Shown here: piece by piece, positions 50,060 through 57,487 of the stretch | Layout: every line of letters begins with the position of its first letter | Numbering within the stretch: position 1 is the first letter of the stretch | NCBI GenBank assembly: GCA_029265355.1 | Contig: JAJUJL010000005.1 | Coordinates: forward strand, 82,208-146,207 | Source of the DNA: Chloroflexota bacterium | Lineage (GTDB): Bacteria > Chloroflexota > Anaerolineae > Anaerolineales > UBA4823 | Length of the DNA stretch: 64,000 nt | Direction of reading: 5' to 3' | The notes under the pieces: generated by a model | The model's database searches: none | What the model was told of the DNA's origin: nothing | The model's input: the letters and a program-made list of their open reading frames with translations, nothing else | Translations under genes and position numbers: made by a program

Positions 50060-50644
50060 ATGGCAAACCGAAGTCATGCTCGAAAACATCGCAAAAATTC
50101 ATCCCAGGTCATCGCCATGGCATTGATTGGCGTCGGTCTCCTGGTGATCGGTGTGGTTGCATTGATCGCCTTGCCACGCAATGGCGTTTCCGCTCAGGGC
50201 CAGGAAAAATCGGCCATACCAGCCATCGTAGACTTTTCCGCTCCAGAGCTGTCGCTCACCGATCTTCAAGGTAACCCGACCGCCCTATCTGATTACCGCG
50301 GCCAATGGGTATTGGTCAACAATTGGGCCACCTGGTGCCCACCCTGCAAAGCCGAGATGCCCACCCTGCAAGCGTACTACGAAGCCCATCGCGAGAAAGG
50401 CTTTGTGATCATCGCCATCGATGCGGGCGACCCCATCACTGAAGTGGTGGACTTCGTTGAAAGCTATGAGCTGACATTCCCGGTCTGGCCCGACCCGCAA
50501 GAAGCCGCCATCGACGCCTTTCGGAACAATGCCTTGCCCAGCTCTTACCTGATCGACCCGCAAGGCACGGTGCGCCTGGCCTGGAATGGCGCTATCAGTC
50601 GCAGTGTGCTAGAGAGATATGTGACTCCCCTATTGGAGGATTAA
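50060..50644 (+). CDS. membrane-anchored TlpA/ResA-type thioredoxin
   Basis: A 194-residue thioredoxin with an N-terminal membrane helix (residues about 16-38, VIAMALIGVGLLVIGVVALIA). The active site is NNWATWCPPCKAEMPTL with Cys93 and Cys96; the cis-proline is in NALPSSYLIDPQG. The family works outside the cytoplasm in reducing apocytochrome c or other exported thiol proteins. The stop is 1 nt before the OsmC start. It extends the redox operon to the outer face of the membrane. Confidence 0.92.
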   Translation: MANRSHARKHRKNSSQVIAMALIGVGLLVIGVVALIALPRNGVSAQGQEKSAIPAIVDFSAPELSLTDLQGNPTALSDYRGQWVLVNNWATWCPPCKAEMPTLQAYYEAHREKGFVIIAIDAGDPITEVVDFVESYELTFPVWPDPQEAAIDAFRNNALPSSYLIDPQGTVRLAWNGAISRSVLERYVTPLLED

Positions 50645-50645
50645 T

Positions 50646-51122
50646 TTGGACGCAAAAGTTACCTGGAAACAGCGCCTCAGCTTCAGCGGCACCGCGGATA
50701 GCGGCTTCAGTGTGCCTTTGGGCGGCGAGAAATCCGTTGGAGGCGACGAAGATGGTTTCCGCCCAATGGAACTGATCGCTACTGGATTAGCCGGCTGCAC
50801 AGCCATGGATGTGATTTCCATTTTGCAGAAAAAACGCCAGCAGATTACCGCCTTCGAAGTCAAGGTGCACACCGAGCGCGCCAGCGAGCACCCCAAAGTG
50901 TTCACCAGCGCAGTCATCGAATACATTATTACTGGTATCAGCGTGGATGAAGCTGCGGTGCGGCGGGCAATCGAACTCTCGGCAGAGCGCTACTGCCCGG
51001 CGCAAGCCATGTTCAGAGGCGTTTTCCCCATGGAGCTGCGCTATTCCATCTATGAAGAGCAGAATGGTGCACTCACTCTGAAGGTTTCTGGGGAATATAC
51101 CCCGGCATCTGCACAGGTGTGA
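50646..51122 (+). CDS. OsmC-family peroxiredoxin-like protein
   Basis: A 158-residue OsmC/Ohr-fold protein that may reduce organic or other hydroperoxides. The two conserved cysteines are Cys51 (GLAGCTAMDV) and Cys117 (AERYCPAQA), and the motif DGFRPMELIATGLAGC is typical of YhfA-type OsmC proteins. The start is a TTG at 50646 with GGAGG 6 nt upstream, 1 nt after the TlpA-like gene. The stop overlaps the rhodanese start in GTGA. It fits a peroxide or thiol-stress operon. Confidence 0.92.
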   Translation: MDAKVTWKQRLSFSGTADSGFSVPLGGEKSVGGDEDGFRPMELIATGLAGCTAMDVISILQKKRQQITAFEVKVHTERASEHPKVFTSAVIEYIITGISVDEAAVRRAIELSAERYCPAQAMFRGVFPMELRYSIYEEQNGALTLKVSGEYTPASAQV

Positions 51123-51499
51123 CCAAACGCGAATTTATGAAAATGCCATCTTTGTGGTGGCTGCCCTTCGGCCGCTCCCCTGAAATTTCACCCCAGGAGT
51201 TGCACCACTGGCTGGAAGAGGGCCAGCCGGTGCAACTTGCCGATGCGCGCACCTCGCTCGAATACCAGCAAGGTACGATTGGAGCCGCCCGGCACGCGCC
51301 CTTGAGCGAGATGCCCCGATCGTTGGACAGGCTGGGCTTGGATCCCGCTGTCCCAATCGTGATGCTGTGTCTCAGCGGGCATCGCAGTATTCCAGGTACA
51401 CGCTGGCTGCGCTCGCACGGCTACCAGGCCTACAGCCTCAAGGGCGGCATCCTGGCCTGGAAACGCGCTGGCTTTCCCCTGACGCCCCCTGGCGAGTAA
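51119..51499 (+). CDS. rhodanese-domain protein
   Basis: A 126-residue single-domain rhodanese that probably transfers sulfane sulfur. The catalytic cysteine is Cys84 in VMLCLSGHRS, and the fold markers VQLADARTSLEYQQGTIGAARHAPL and SLKGGILAWKRAGFPL are complete. The GTG at 51119 overlaps the OsmC stop. It ends the ECF-controlled operon and converges with the MFS gene, 19 nt away. There is no signal peptide; the short N-terminal stretch (SLWWLPFGRSP) is hydrophobic but too short to span a membrane. Confidence 0.92.
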   Translation: MTKREFMKMPSLWWLPFGRSPEISPQELHHWLEEGQPVQLADARTSLEYQQGTIGAARHAPLSEMPRSLDRLGLDPAVPIVMLCLSGHRSIPGTRWLRSHGYQAYSLKGGILAWKRAGFPLTPPGE

Positions 51500-51518
51500 C
51501 TCTAACAGCCCAAGCCCA

Positions 51519-52895
51519 TCAATCCGCAGGCATGGCTGCCTCGGGCTTGGCGCTCGCCTGTTCTGCTTCTGCCAGGGCCAACTGGTCATGGTCTGGCAAG
51601 AGCGTTTCGGCATTGCGCACCGCTGGCGTCAGATAGCCGCCGATGCTCACCAGCACCGCCAGCGCCCCTCCCGCAATGAACATCAGCGCCATACCAGAGC
51701 CGGGGCCGGTACCCACCAGTCCTCCAAAGATCCTCGCCAGCGGTGTCTGGGATTGCATAGCCGGCTCCAATACCTGATCGGCTAACGGTCCGGCAATCAG
51801 CATAGAAAGGGGATTGACGAACCAGGCAATCAGCCGTCGAATGGAAAAGACGCGCCCCTGCAAGTCTGGGGCTACTTTGGACTGCCAGATGGCCTGGTTG
51901 GAAGCGTTGATAATGGGAATGAAGAAAGCATGGCAAAAACTGGCTGCTGCCCAGAAAGGCAGGCTGCGCCCCAGGCCCATCATGACCGGGCCCAGCAGGC
52001 TGCCGAGCCCCCAGCCAAACAGCACCCCGTTCACTCGCCGCTTAGGACCTCCCCAGGCGCTCATCACCAGCCCTCCTACCACACCGCCGATGGCGCCTGC
52101 CGAGTTGGCTACGCCTAAAACCAGCTCATTGCTGCCTGAGCTGGCCAAAATCATGGCGGCCACCACCGCGTAGGGTATACCCGTCACGAAATTGCCCAGC
52201 AGGAAAACAATTTGTAACCCAAGCAAGCTGGGCCGGGCCAGGATATAGTGCAAGCCGTACATCGCTTCGCTCAGCAGGCTGCCCTGACTTCTCTGACCCT
52301 CCAGGGTGCGCTTGGGTTGGGGCACATCTACCACTAACAAAGCGCCGATCGCAAAAACAAAGGTGATCACGTCGATCAGCAGGATGCCCGCCAATCCAAC
52401 CACGCCCAGCAGGGCGCCCGCCAACATTGGCGCAAAAATGCCCGAGCCGGACTCAGCCAGCGACATCATCCCATTGGCGCGCCCATACTGTTCTTTGGGC
52501 AGCATGGTCGTGATGGCTGCGGAGTATGCCGGCCATTGAAAACCTTGAAAAATGCCTTCGATGCTCAAGCCCACGTATAAATGCCAGATTTCAAGGTTGC
52601 CGGATAGATACAGCCCTAAAAAGCCCAGCGTCACCACTCCGGCTGCCAGGTCGCTGAGCATCATCATTAACTTCCGGTTACTGCGATCGACAAGAGCTCC
52701 CGCAATTGGACTGAAGATCAACATGGGAGTGACGAAAAAGAAACCCGCCAACGCCAGCACCGTAGCCTTCTCGGTGCGCTCATAGGCCCAAATTGTGAGA
52801 GCAAAACCTGTCATGGCTGAGCCCAACAGCGAGACCAGCTGCCCAACCCACACCAGGGTAAAGCCAGACATTCCGGAAGGTCGCGTTTTGATCAT
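51519..52895 (-). CDS. MFS transporter
   Basis: A 458-residue major facilitator of about 12 membrane helices. The N-terminal FTLVWVGQLVSLLGSAMTGFALTIWAYE is typical of MFS exporters of the EntS/NRE-like branch, and the loop AGALVDRSNRKLMMMLSD after helix 2-3 is a variant of the MFS signature GxxxDRxGRR. The ATG at 52895 is taken because AAGGTGG lies upstream; the frame is open 90 nt further, but that part is charged. Substrate unknown. It is divergent from the LysM gene at 53002. Confidence 0.88.
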   Translation of the reverse strand: MIKTRPSGMSGFTLVWVGQLVSLLGSAMTGFALTIWAYERTEKATVLALAGFFFVTPMLIFSPIAGALVDRSNRKLMMMLSDLAAGVVTLGFLGLYLSGNLEIWHLYVGLSIEGIFQGFQWPAYSAAITTMLPKEQYGRANGMMSLAESGSGIFAPMLAGALLGVVGLAGILLIDVITFVFAIGALLVVDVPQPKRTLEGQRSQGSLLSEAMYGLHYILARPSLLGLQIVFLLGNFVTGIPYAVVAAMILASSGSNELVLGVANSAGAIGGVVGGLVMSAWGGPKRRVNGVLFGWGLGSLLGPVMMGLGRSLPFWAAASFCHAFFIPIINASNQAIWQSKVAPDLQGRVFSIRRLIAWFVNPLSMLIAGPLADQVLEPAMQSQTPLARIFGGLVGTGPGSGMALMFIAGGALAVLVSIGGYLTPAVRNAETLLPDHDQLALAEAEQASAKPEAAMPAD

Positions 52896-53001
52896 TGGCA
52901 CATCCACCTTTTCTGGAACTTTTTCAAGCCTCTCGTCGTCATCTTGTTTATAATGCAGCGAGTCAACTCGCCAAAGACTACTCAAGTATGTGGAGGTTAC
53001 T

Positions 53002-53562
53002 ATGTTCTCGAAAGCTTATTCGCCCAGCCGATATCAAATCATCCTGGGCATCCTGCTAGCTTTGGCTGTGCTGGCAGGCATGCTTCCCCGCCCAGCAATG
53101 GCTGCCGTCACGGAGCCATTCGCCGCCTGTGATAAAACACACACCGTCAAGAATAGCGAGACCATTTACCGCATCGCGCGCACTTACAATGTTCCTGTGA
53201 ACCGTCTGGCAAAAGCCAATAATCTGGTTTATCCTTACAAGATCTCGGATGGCATGGTGCTGTGCATTCCGGCTGAGCCAAAAGTGACCGGCGCTGGCAA
53301 GTTCACCGTATCTTTCAAAGGGGAAGTGATCAAGATCGATGGCAGCGGCTTCAAAAAGCAATACACGTTCTTCGTGCGCGTGCGCGAGAATGACACTAGC
53401 AAATGGTATAAGATTGGCGCGGTGCGTTCCGATCGCAATGGCAACCTGTTGGTGACCCTAGATGTACCCAAGCAGCTCCAAAACAAGCCAGCGCTCAACG
53501 TGTGCTTGAAAGATGGCGTCACCGACGGCCTGGTATGCAAGCGAGTCTACAGGCTGCCGTAA
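53002..53562 (+). CDS. secreted LysM-domain protein
   Basis: A 186-residue exported protein. The signal peptide (residues about 10-35, IILGILLALAVLAGMLPRPAMAA) ends near AMA-A. A LysM domain follows with HTVKNSETIYRIARTYNVPVNRLAKANNL and ISDGMVLCIP, which binds peptidoglycan. The C-terminal 100 residues are beta-rich (FTVSFKGEVIKIDGSGFKKQYTF) and of unknown function. The ATG at 53002 has GGAGG 5 nt upstream, and TATAAT at 52949-52954 is a plausible -10. A terminator-like hairpin follows at 53645-53684. Confidence 0.85.
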   Translation: MFSKAYSPSRYQIILGILLALAVLAGMLPRPAMAAVTEPFAACDKTHTVKNSETIYRIARTYNVPVNRLAKANNLVYPYKISDGMVLCIPAEPKVTGAGKFTVSFKGEVIKIDGSGFKKQYTFFVRVRENDTSKWYKIGAVRSDRNGNLLVTLDVPKQLQNKPALNVCLKDGVTDGLVCKRVYRLP

Positions 53563-53644
53563 GTGCACACCAACCGGCAAGGGCATCAATTCTGGTTTGG
53601 ACCGTTTGGAAAGCATTTAGACAACGCCATAAAGGTTACTGAAC

Positions 53645-53684
53645 CAACGCCTCCCGCGCTCTGTGCTCGGGAGGTGTTGCTTTT
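53645..53684 (+). terminator. Rho-independent terminator after the LysM gene
   Basis: CAACGCCTCCCG (53645-53656) pairs with CGGGAGGTGTTG (53668-53679) with one G-T pair around an 11-nt loop, followed by CTTTT. The T run is short, so termination may be moderate. Confidence 0.7.
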
Positions 53685-53771
53685 CACAGGCTTTGACGTC
53701 AGGTTAGCTGAATTCGAGATCCATGAGATGCGGGGCGTTGCTAAAAATCGAGCCGAGGTGTGACCATCGCC

Positions 53772-54551
53772 TCAAGCCGCCACGGCTTCAGCAATCTCCA
53801 GCAACAAATCTCCTGAGAGACTGTTAAAGATGATGCTTGACGGGTTTTGCCCGGTTCCGCTGCTTTCGAGCCGACGCCTGGCATCTCTTAACCTGCCGCT
53901 AAAGGTCCGCATCTGCACGCGATGATGGAAAGGTCGTGGCGCCGCCAGGCGCACATCGCCCGAGACTGAGCGGAAGTGATAGTCTTGCGACGAGAGCGGG
54001 GTCTCCAGGTAGAGATCTCCGCTGACCGTGTTGGCGTTCACCACGTTCAGCGAGGATTCCTTCAAGACCGCATCGCCGGAAACCGTTTCCAATGCAAAGG
54101 ATCCATTCAGGCGCTCCCCGCGAATATTGCCGCTGACCGTTCGCAACCGCAGATCACCGCTCAGGTCAGAAAGGTCCAGCTTTCCGCTCACACTTTCCAG
54201 GTTAATTTCGCCGCGCACGGCACGCACTTCAATCGAGCTGCTGATTGTTTTGATGCGCAGGTCGCAGTCTTCGGGCACTGAGATCGAGTAGGAAACTCGG
54301 CACGGTTTACGCTGTCCCAGGAAAGGCAACCCATCATCGTAGCGAGTGCTCACCCGCACACTTCCATCGGCATCTTGTTCGATGACGGGAAACGTGCACT
54401 GAAGATCACCCGAATCTGCATCGATCACCGCCTTAATCGCCATTTCTCCGGCAACACCCGATTGAACCGAAACAACACCGCGAATATTGGAAAGCGTCAG
54501 GCTTGCCTGCGGCGCGACCGAAAACAGCCGTTCGATCACCAACTCTTCCAT
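53772..54551 (-). CDS. DUF4097-type beta-repeat protein
   Basis: A 259-residue protein of the DUF4097 (YvlB-like) group with a repeating beta-strand pattern. Repeats such as LESVSGKLDLSDLSGDLRLRTVSGNIRGERL, ALETVSGDAVLKES and FRSVSGDVRL show the typical xVSGDxxL core and predict a parallel beta-helix. There is no signal peptide. The start is the ATG at 54551, with GAGG 7 nt upstream. It is the last gene of the operon that starts at 57342. Family function is unknown; members are often regulated with envelope stress. Confidence 0.82.
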   Translation of the reverse strand: MEELVIERLFSVAPQASLTLSNIRGVVSVQSGVAGEMAIKAVIDADSGDLQCTFPVIEQDADGSVRVSTRYDDGLPFLGQRKPCRVSYSISVPEDCDLRIKTISSSIEVRAVRGEINLESVSGKLDLSDLSGDLRLRTVSGNIRGERLNGSFALETVSGDAVLKESSLNVVNANTVSGDLYLETPLSSQDYHFRSVSGDVRLAAPRPFHHRVQMRTFSGRLRDARRRLESSGTGQNPSSIIFNSLSGDLLLEIAEAVAA

Positions 54552-54558
54552 GGCCGCC

Positions 54559-54930
54559 TCACTCGATATAGATCTCGATGTGTTCGCCGTCTTCCTCGTC
54601 AATCACATCGATAATTTTGCCCTCTGCGCCAGCATTGATGGCTTCCATCAATTCATCAAACGCCACACCAGGCGCATACTGCGAGGCGATATTCAATCCA
54701 GCATCCACCAGGCGCAGCGGCAAATTGACCGTCGCCTTGGCTTTGCCGGTGATGGTATCGGTAACTCGCACGCGCAGCATGCGGGCGTTCCCCGTGCGTC
54801 CCAGCGGCGTCTTGCGCGCCGGCTTGCGCGTCTCCGCCAGAGCTGCCAGGAGCCGGGCGCCTTCCTCCGCCGAGATTTTCCCTTCATCGATCATCCTCAA
54901 AATCTTGAGGCGCTCTTCAGGTGTTGCCAT
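54559..54930 (-). CDS. SHOCT/YvlB_N-like domain protein
   Basis: A 123-residue protein. Residues 1-35 hold a short helical module, ERLKILRMIDEGKISAEEGARLLAAL, similar to the YvlB N-terminal or SHOCT domain. A linker rich in Ala, Arg and Thr follows, then a domain of about 75 residues (LRVRVTDTITGKAKATVNLP and VDAGLNIASQYAPG) that ends in the acidic VIDEEDGEHIEIYIE. The closing IEIYIE resembles the VQIYIG end of the next protein, so the two C-terminal domains are related. Cytoplasmic. Function unknown. It lies 7 nt before the DUF4097 gene in the operon. Confidence 0.78.
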   Translation of the reverse strand: MATPEERLKILRMIDEGKISAEEGARLLAALAETRKPARKTPLGRTGNARMLRVRVTDTITGKAKATVNLPLRLVDAGLNIASQYAPGVAFDELMEAINAGAEGKIIDVIDEEDGEHIEIYIE

Positions 54931-54973
54931 ATCAACCTCCTACGCCAACGGGTGCACGCCGCCAGCGATTATG

Positions 54974-55684
54974 CTATCCAATATAAATCTGGACCTCTTC
55001 TCCACCATCGTTCTCATCGACATGAATGTAAAGCGGTTCATCCGGGTTGGTCGAATGACCGAGAGCGATGAGAACTTCATCCACAGAAGTGTTTTCTAAT
55101 CCAGCGATCTTTCCGCGCACCATGCGCAGCAACCAGGCGATGAAACCCAGCGGCAGCGGCAGGCTCAAGTGAATATTGCGGGGGCGCTCGCCACTTTTTT
55201 GCTTTATCCGCAAGTGCAACCAGCGAGCCGTGCGCGCCTGCCAGGCCAGGATCACCACAGCCAGGCCCAAAATAAAGGGGGCCGAGGCGCAGACGAACCA
55301 AAAGCCCAAACCGCGGCTTTGCAGCGCCTGGTACATCAATACCCCACCCAGCACAGTTATGACCACGCCCGACCACAAGGGGATCATGGCAATGCGCCGA
55401 AAACGTGCAAAATCCGGTTTAATTTCGGGCGCTGTCGGCTCGGCGCTGATCACTTCCGGATCAACCGCGACAGAATTGGCTGAATTCGTTGGTGCGGCGG
55501 CGGGCGAGGTTGGGGTTGGTTCGGATGCTGCGTCCGATTCCGGTAGATCACCCTCTTGCAGGGCTTGATCATCTTGATCTTGAGCATCTCCCAAGGCCTG
55601 GAGCAGATTCAAGCCCTCCTCAGGCGTGATTCGCCCGCTCTCGATCATCTCTAAAATCATGCGCCTTTCCTGATCGCTGATCAT
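54974..55684 (-). CDS. SHOCT/YvlB_N-like membrane protein
   Basis: A 236-residue paralogue of the preceding protein with a membrane insert. It starts with ERRMILEMIESGRITPEEGLNLLQAL, continues through an acidic Pro/Thr/Ser-rich linker, two membrane helices (MIPLWSGVVITVLGGVLMY and FVCASAPFILGLAVVILAW) and the shared C-terminal domain (IHLSLPLPLGFIAWLLRMV, then the end GGEEVQIYIG). The architecture suggests a membrane-tethered form of the 123-residue protein. Function unknown; operon context points to envelope stress. Confidence 0.78.
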   Translation of the reverse strand: MISDQERRMILEMIESGRITPEEGLNLLQALGDAQDQDDQALQEGDLPESDAASEPTPTSPAAAPTNSANSVAVDPEVISAEPTAPEIKPDFARFRRIAMIPLWSGVVITVLGGVLMYQALQSRGLGFWFVCASAPFILGLAVVILAWQARTARWLHLRIKQKSGERPRNIHLSLPLPLGFIAWLLRMVRGKIAGLENTSVDEVLIALGHSTNPDEPLYIHVDENDGGEEVQIYIG

Positions 55685-55712
55685 GGCAATAAGTCTCGTT
55701 TCCTAAAAAGGT

Positions 55713-56954
55713 CTAGTCTGAGCGCCCTTCTAAGGCTGCCAACAACTGCTCTGCTTCCGCGACGCTGATCTTTTTCTCCTGAAGCATGCGCAGGATCATC
55801 AGGCGCTCTTCATCAGAAACCTGGGGCGGTTCCGGGCGCGGCGGCTCCCCTGGAACAGCAGGGCGCCATTCGAAATTCCAGGCAAAGCCGCCGGAACGGC
55901 TGCGTCGCTCAGCAGCGCGCGCTTTCAACTCTGCCTTGCGCGCCGCAGCTTCGATTTTGCGCTGCATACGATCTTGGGCGCGGCGCAATTTCTCCTGGGC
56001 GCGCTGGTTGGAGCGCTCTGTCGCCTGGCGGGTGCGCTCCAAAATCCGGTCGACCTCCACGCCCGGCAGGTTCATCCCAGACAATCGGCGCTGCAGTTCT
56101 TCCATTTGTTCATCCAGCATGGCGCTGTGGGTGCGCACTTCGCTCTCGACTTGTTCAGCCACTTGATCAGCAAGTTCAGCGTGCAAATCGAGCTGCTCCC
56201 CCCAATCAACCTCTTGGCTCTCAAAGACGATACCGCCGCCAGCGGTGAGTTTCATGTCTGCCTGCCCATCTCCCAGGGTCACCTGGTGAGATGACTGGTT
56301 CAGCTTCGAATACTCACCGCCAATCCGCACCTGGATACTCTGTGCGCCGCTGGTCAAACTGACATTGACACTGGCATCATCAGGGATGCGGCAATGGATT
56401 TCACCACCTGCCGCCACCTGGTAGTGTTTACCCAAGAGCAGGGCTAACCGCAGGCGAGCGTTGCCTCCCACGATGGCGTGCACATCTCCTTCAAGGTCAC
56501 GTCCATCCAACTCCCCACCCACTTCCAGGCTGCAGGCGCCTTCCACATCGCGCACGACAGCATTTCCACCAACGGAAGCCATTTTCAAATCGCCGGCGAT
56601 GCGCTTGACGATCAAATTGCCAGCCACGTGTTCTGCATCGACCGGGCCGACATCGCGCAGTTCCAGGCTACCAGCAATGTTTTCGATAGTCACTTCCTGT
56701 TCCAGGTACTTGATATGGGCGCCGCCATCTATCCGTTCGATGGTCAGCCGGGCCTCTTGCGGCAGCCGCGCCATTAAATCTTGCGAGCAAGAAATCAGGA
56801 CACGCTCACCATCCTGTTGAACGTCCAACGCTTCTGCGGAGCCGCTTTTCAGCAAGATTTCCGGGCGATCCCATCCCTTCAACTCCAGATTGCCACGGAT
56901 GACTTCCAAGGTAACCACCGGCCTATCGCCGCAGACCAGCATTTTTGTGGCCAT
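55713..56954 (-). CDS. DUF4097-type protein with coiled coil and C-terminal SHOCT-like module
   Basis: A 413-residue protein. The first 240 residues are beta repeats of the DUF4097 type (VTIENIAGSLELRDVGPVDA, NLIVKRIAGDLKMASVGG). Then comes a charged coiled coil (residues about 250-350, rich in Arg, Gln, Glu and Ala) and a proline-rich linker. The last 30 residues are the helical module ERLMILRMLQEKKISVAEAEQLLAAL found in three other proteins of this operon. No membrane segment. It begins 1 nt after the stop of the DUF2089 gene. Function unknown. Confidence 0.8.
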   Translation of the reverse strand: MATKMLVCGDRPVVTLEVIRGNLELKGWDRPEILLKSGSAEALDVQQDGERVLISCSQDLMARLPQEARLTIERIDGGAHIKYLEQEVTIENIAGSLELRDVGPVDAEHVAGNLIVKRIAGDLKMASVGGNAVVRDVEGACSLEVGGELDGRDLEGDVHAIVGGNARLRLALLLGKHYQVAAGGEIHCRIPDDASVNVSLTSGAQSIQVRIGGEYSKLNQSSHQVTLGDGQADMKLTAGGGIVFESQEVDWGEQLDLHAELADQVAEQVESEVRTHSAMLDEQMEELQRRLSGMNLPGVEVDRILERTRQATERSNQRAQEKLRRAQDRMQRKIEAAARKAELKARAAERRSRSGGFAWNFEWRPAVPGEPPRPEPPQVSDEERLMILRMLQEKKISVAEAEQLLAALEGRSD

Positions 56955-56955
56955 C

Positions 56956-57342
56956 TCAACCTCCTCGTTCTTTGAGCAATTGCATTGCCCTCTCCGCGCT
57001 GATCAGACCCTGATCCAGGTTTTCCAGGATTTTCTGCCGGTCATCATCACTCAAACCAACCCCATCTTCACTGGCTCCAGGCTCGTAACCCAGGGCGCGA
57101 ATGACTTCATGCAGGCGATTGCGGATGGTGGGATAGGAAAGACCCAATTCCACTTCCATGCGCGTAATCTTACCCTCGCAGCGCACAAAGGTTTCGACAA
57201 AGGATAATTGTTCCGCAGTGAGCTGTGCAAAAGAAGCCGCAACAAAACGGCTCTCGATTGTGGTGTCGCAATCCCGACAGTGAATGCGGGTGATATGCAG
57301 TTCACCACCGCAAATCGGGCATTTACTGGGCAATGCATTCAT
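56956..57342 (-). CDS. DUF2089-domain putative transcription regulator
   Basis: A 128-residue DUF2089 protein. An N-terminal zinc ribbon (CPICGGELHITRIHCRDCD) is followed by a sigma-region-4-like helix-turn-helix: LSFVETFVRCEGKITRMEVE then LGLSYPTIRNRLHEVIRALG. The C-terminal module DRQKILENLDQGLISAERAMQLL matches the modules in the downstream genes. It is the first gene of the operon and is preceded by a strong promoter with a leader hairpin. An autoregulatory role for the envelope-associated DUF4097 operon is plausible. Confidence 0.88.
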   Translation of the reverse strand: MNALPSKCPICGGELHITRIHCRDCDTTIESRFVAASFAQLTAEQLSFVETFVRCEGKITRMEVELGLSYPTIRNRLHEVIRALGYEPGASEDGVGLSDDDRQKILENLDQGLISAERAMQLLKERGG

Positions 57343-57373
57343 GGTTCATATCCTCGCGTTCAAAAGCTACCAA

Positions 57374-57432
57374 GGCTGAGTGGATCTCAGCCCATTTAAA
57401 CTGATTATATTAATATTCCACAATTTAGTCAA
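57374..57432 (-). promoter_or_regulatory. strong promoter and leader hairpin of the DUF2089 operon
   Basis: On the minus strand TTGACT (57427-57432) and TATAAT (57404-57409) are 17 nt apart in AT-rich sequence. The leader starts near 57397 and holds the hairpin GGCTGAG-ATCCA-CTCAGCC (57374-57392), 32 nt before the ATG at 57342. Confidence 0.85.
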
Positions 57433-57487
57433 GAGAAATTAAGAAATCTGAAAGCAGACTTTGAAATTTTTAAAAGCGAAACACCGG

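Noticed and set aside
52915..52940. GGAACTTTTTC with CGTCGTC as a third ECF promoter, ahead of the LysM gene.
   Set aside because: The boxes and spacing differ from the two matching promoters, and a TATAAT at 52949-52954 offers a simpler start.
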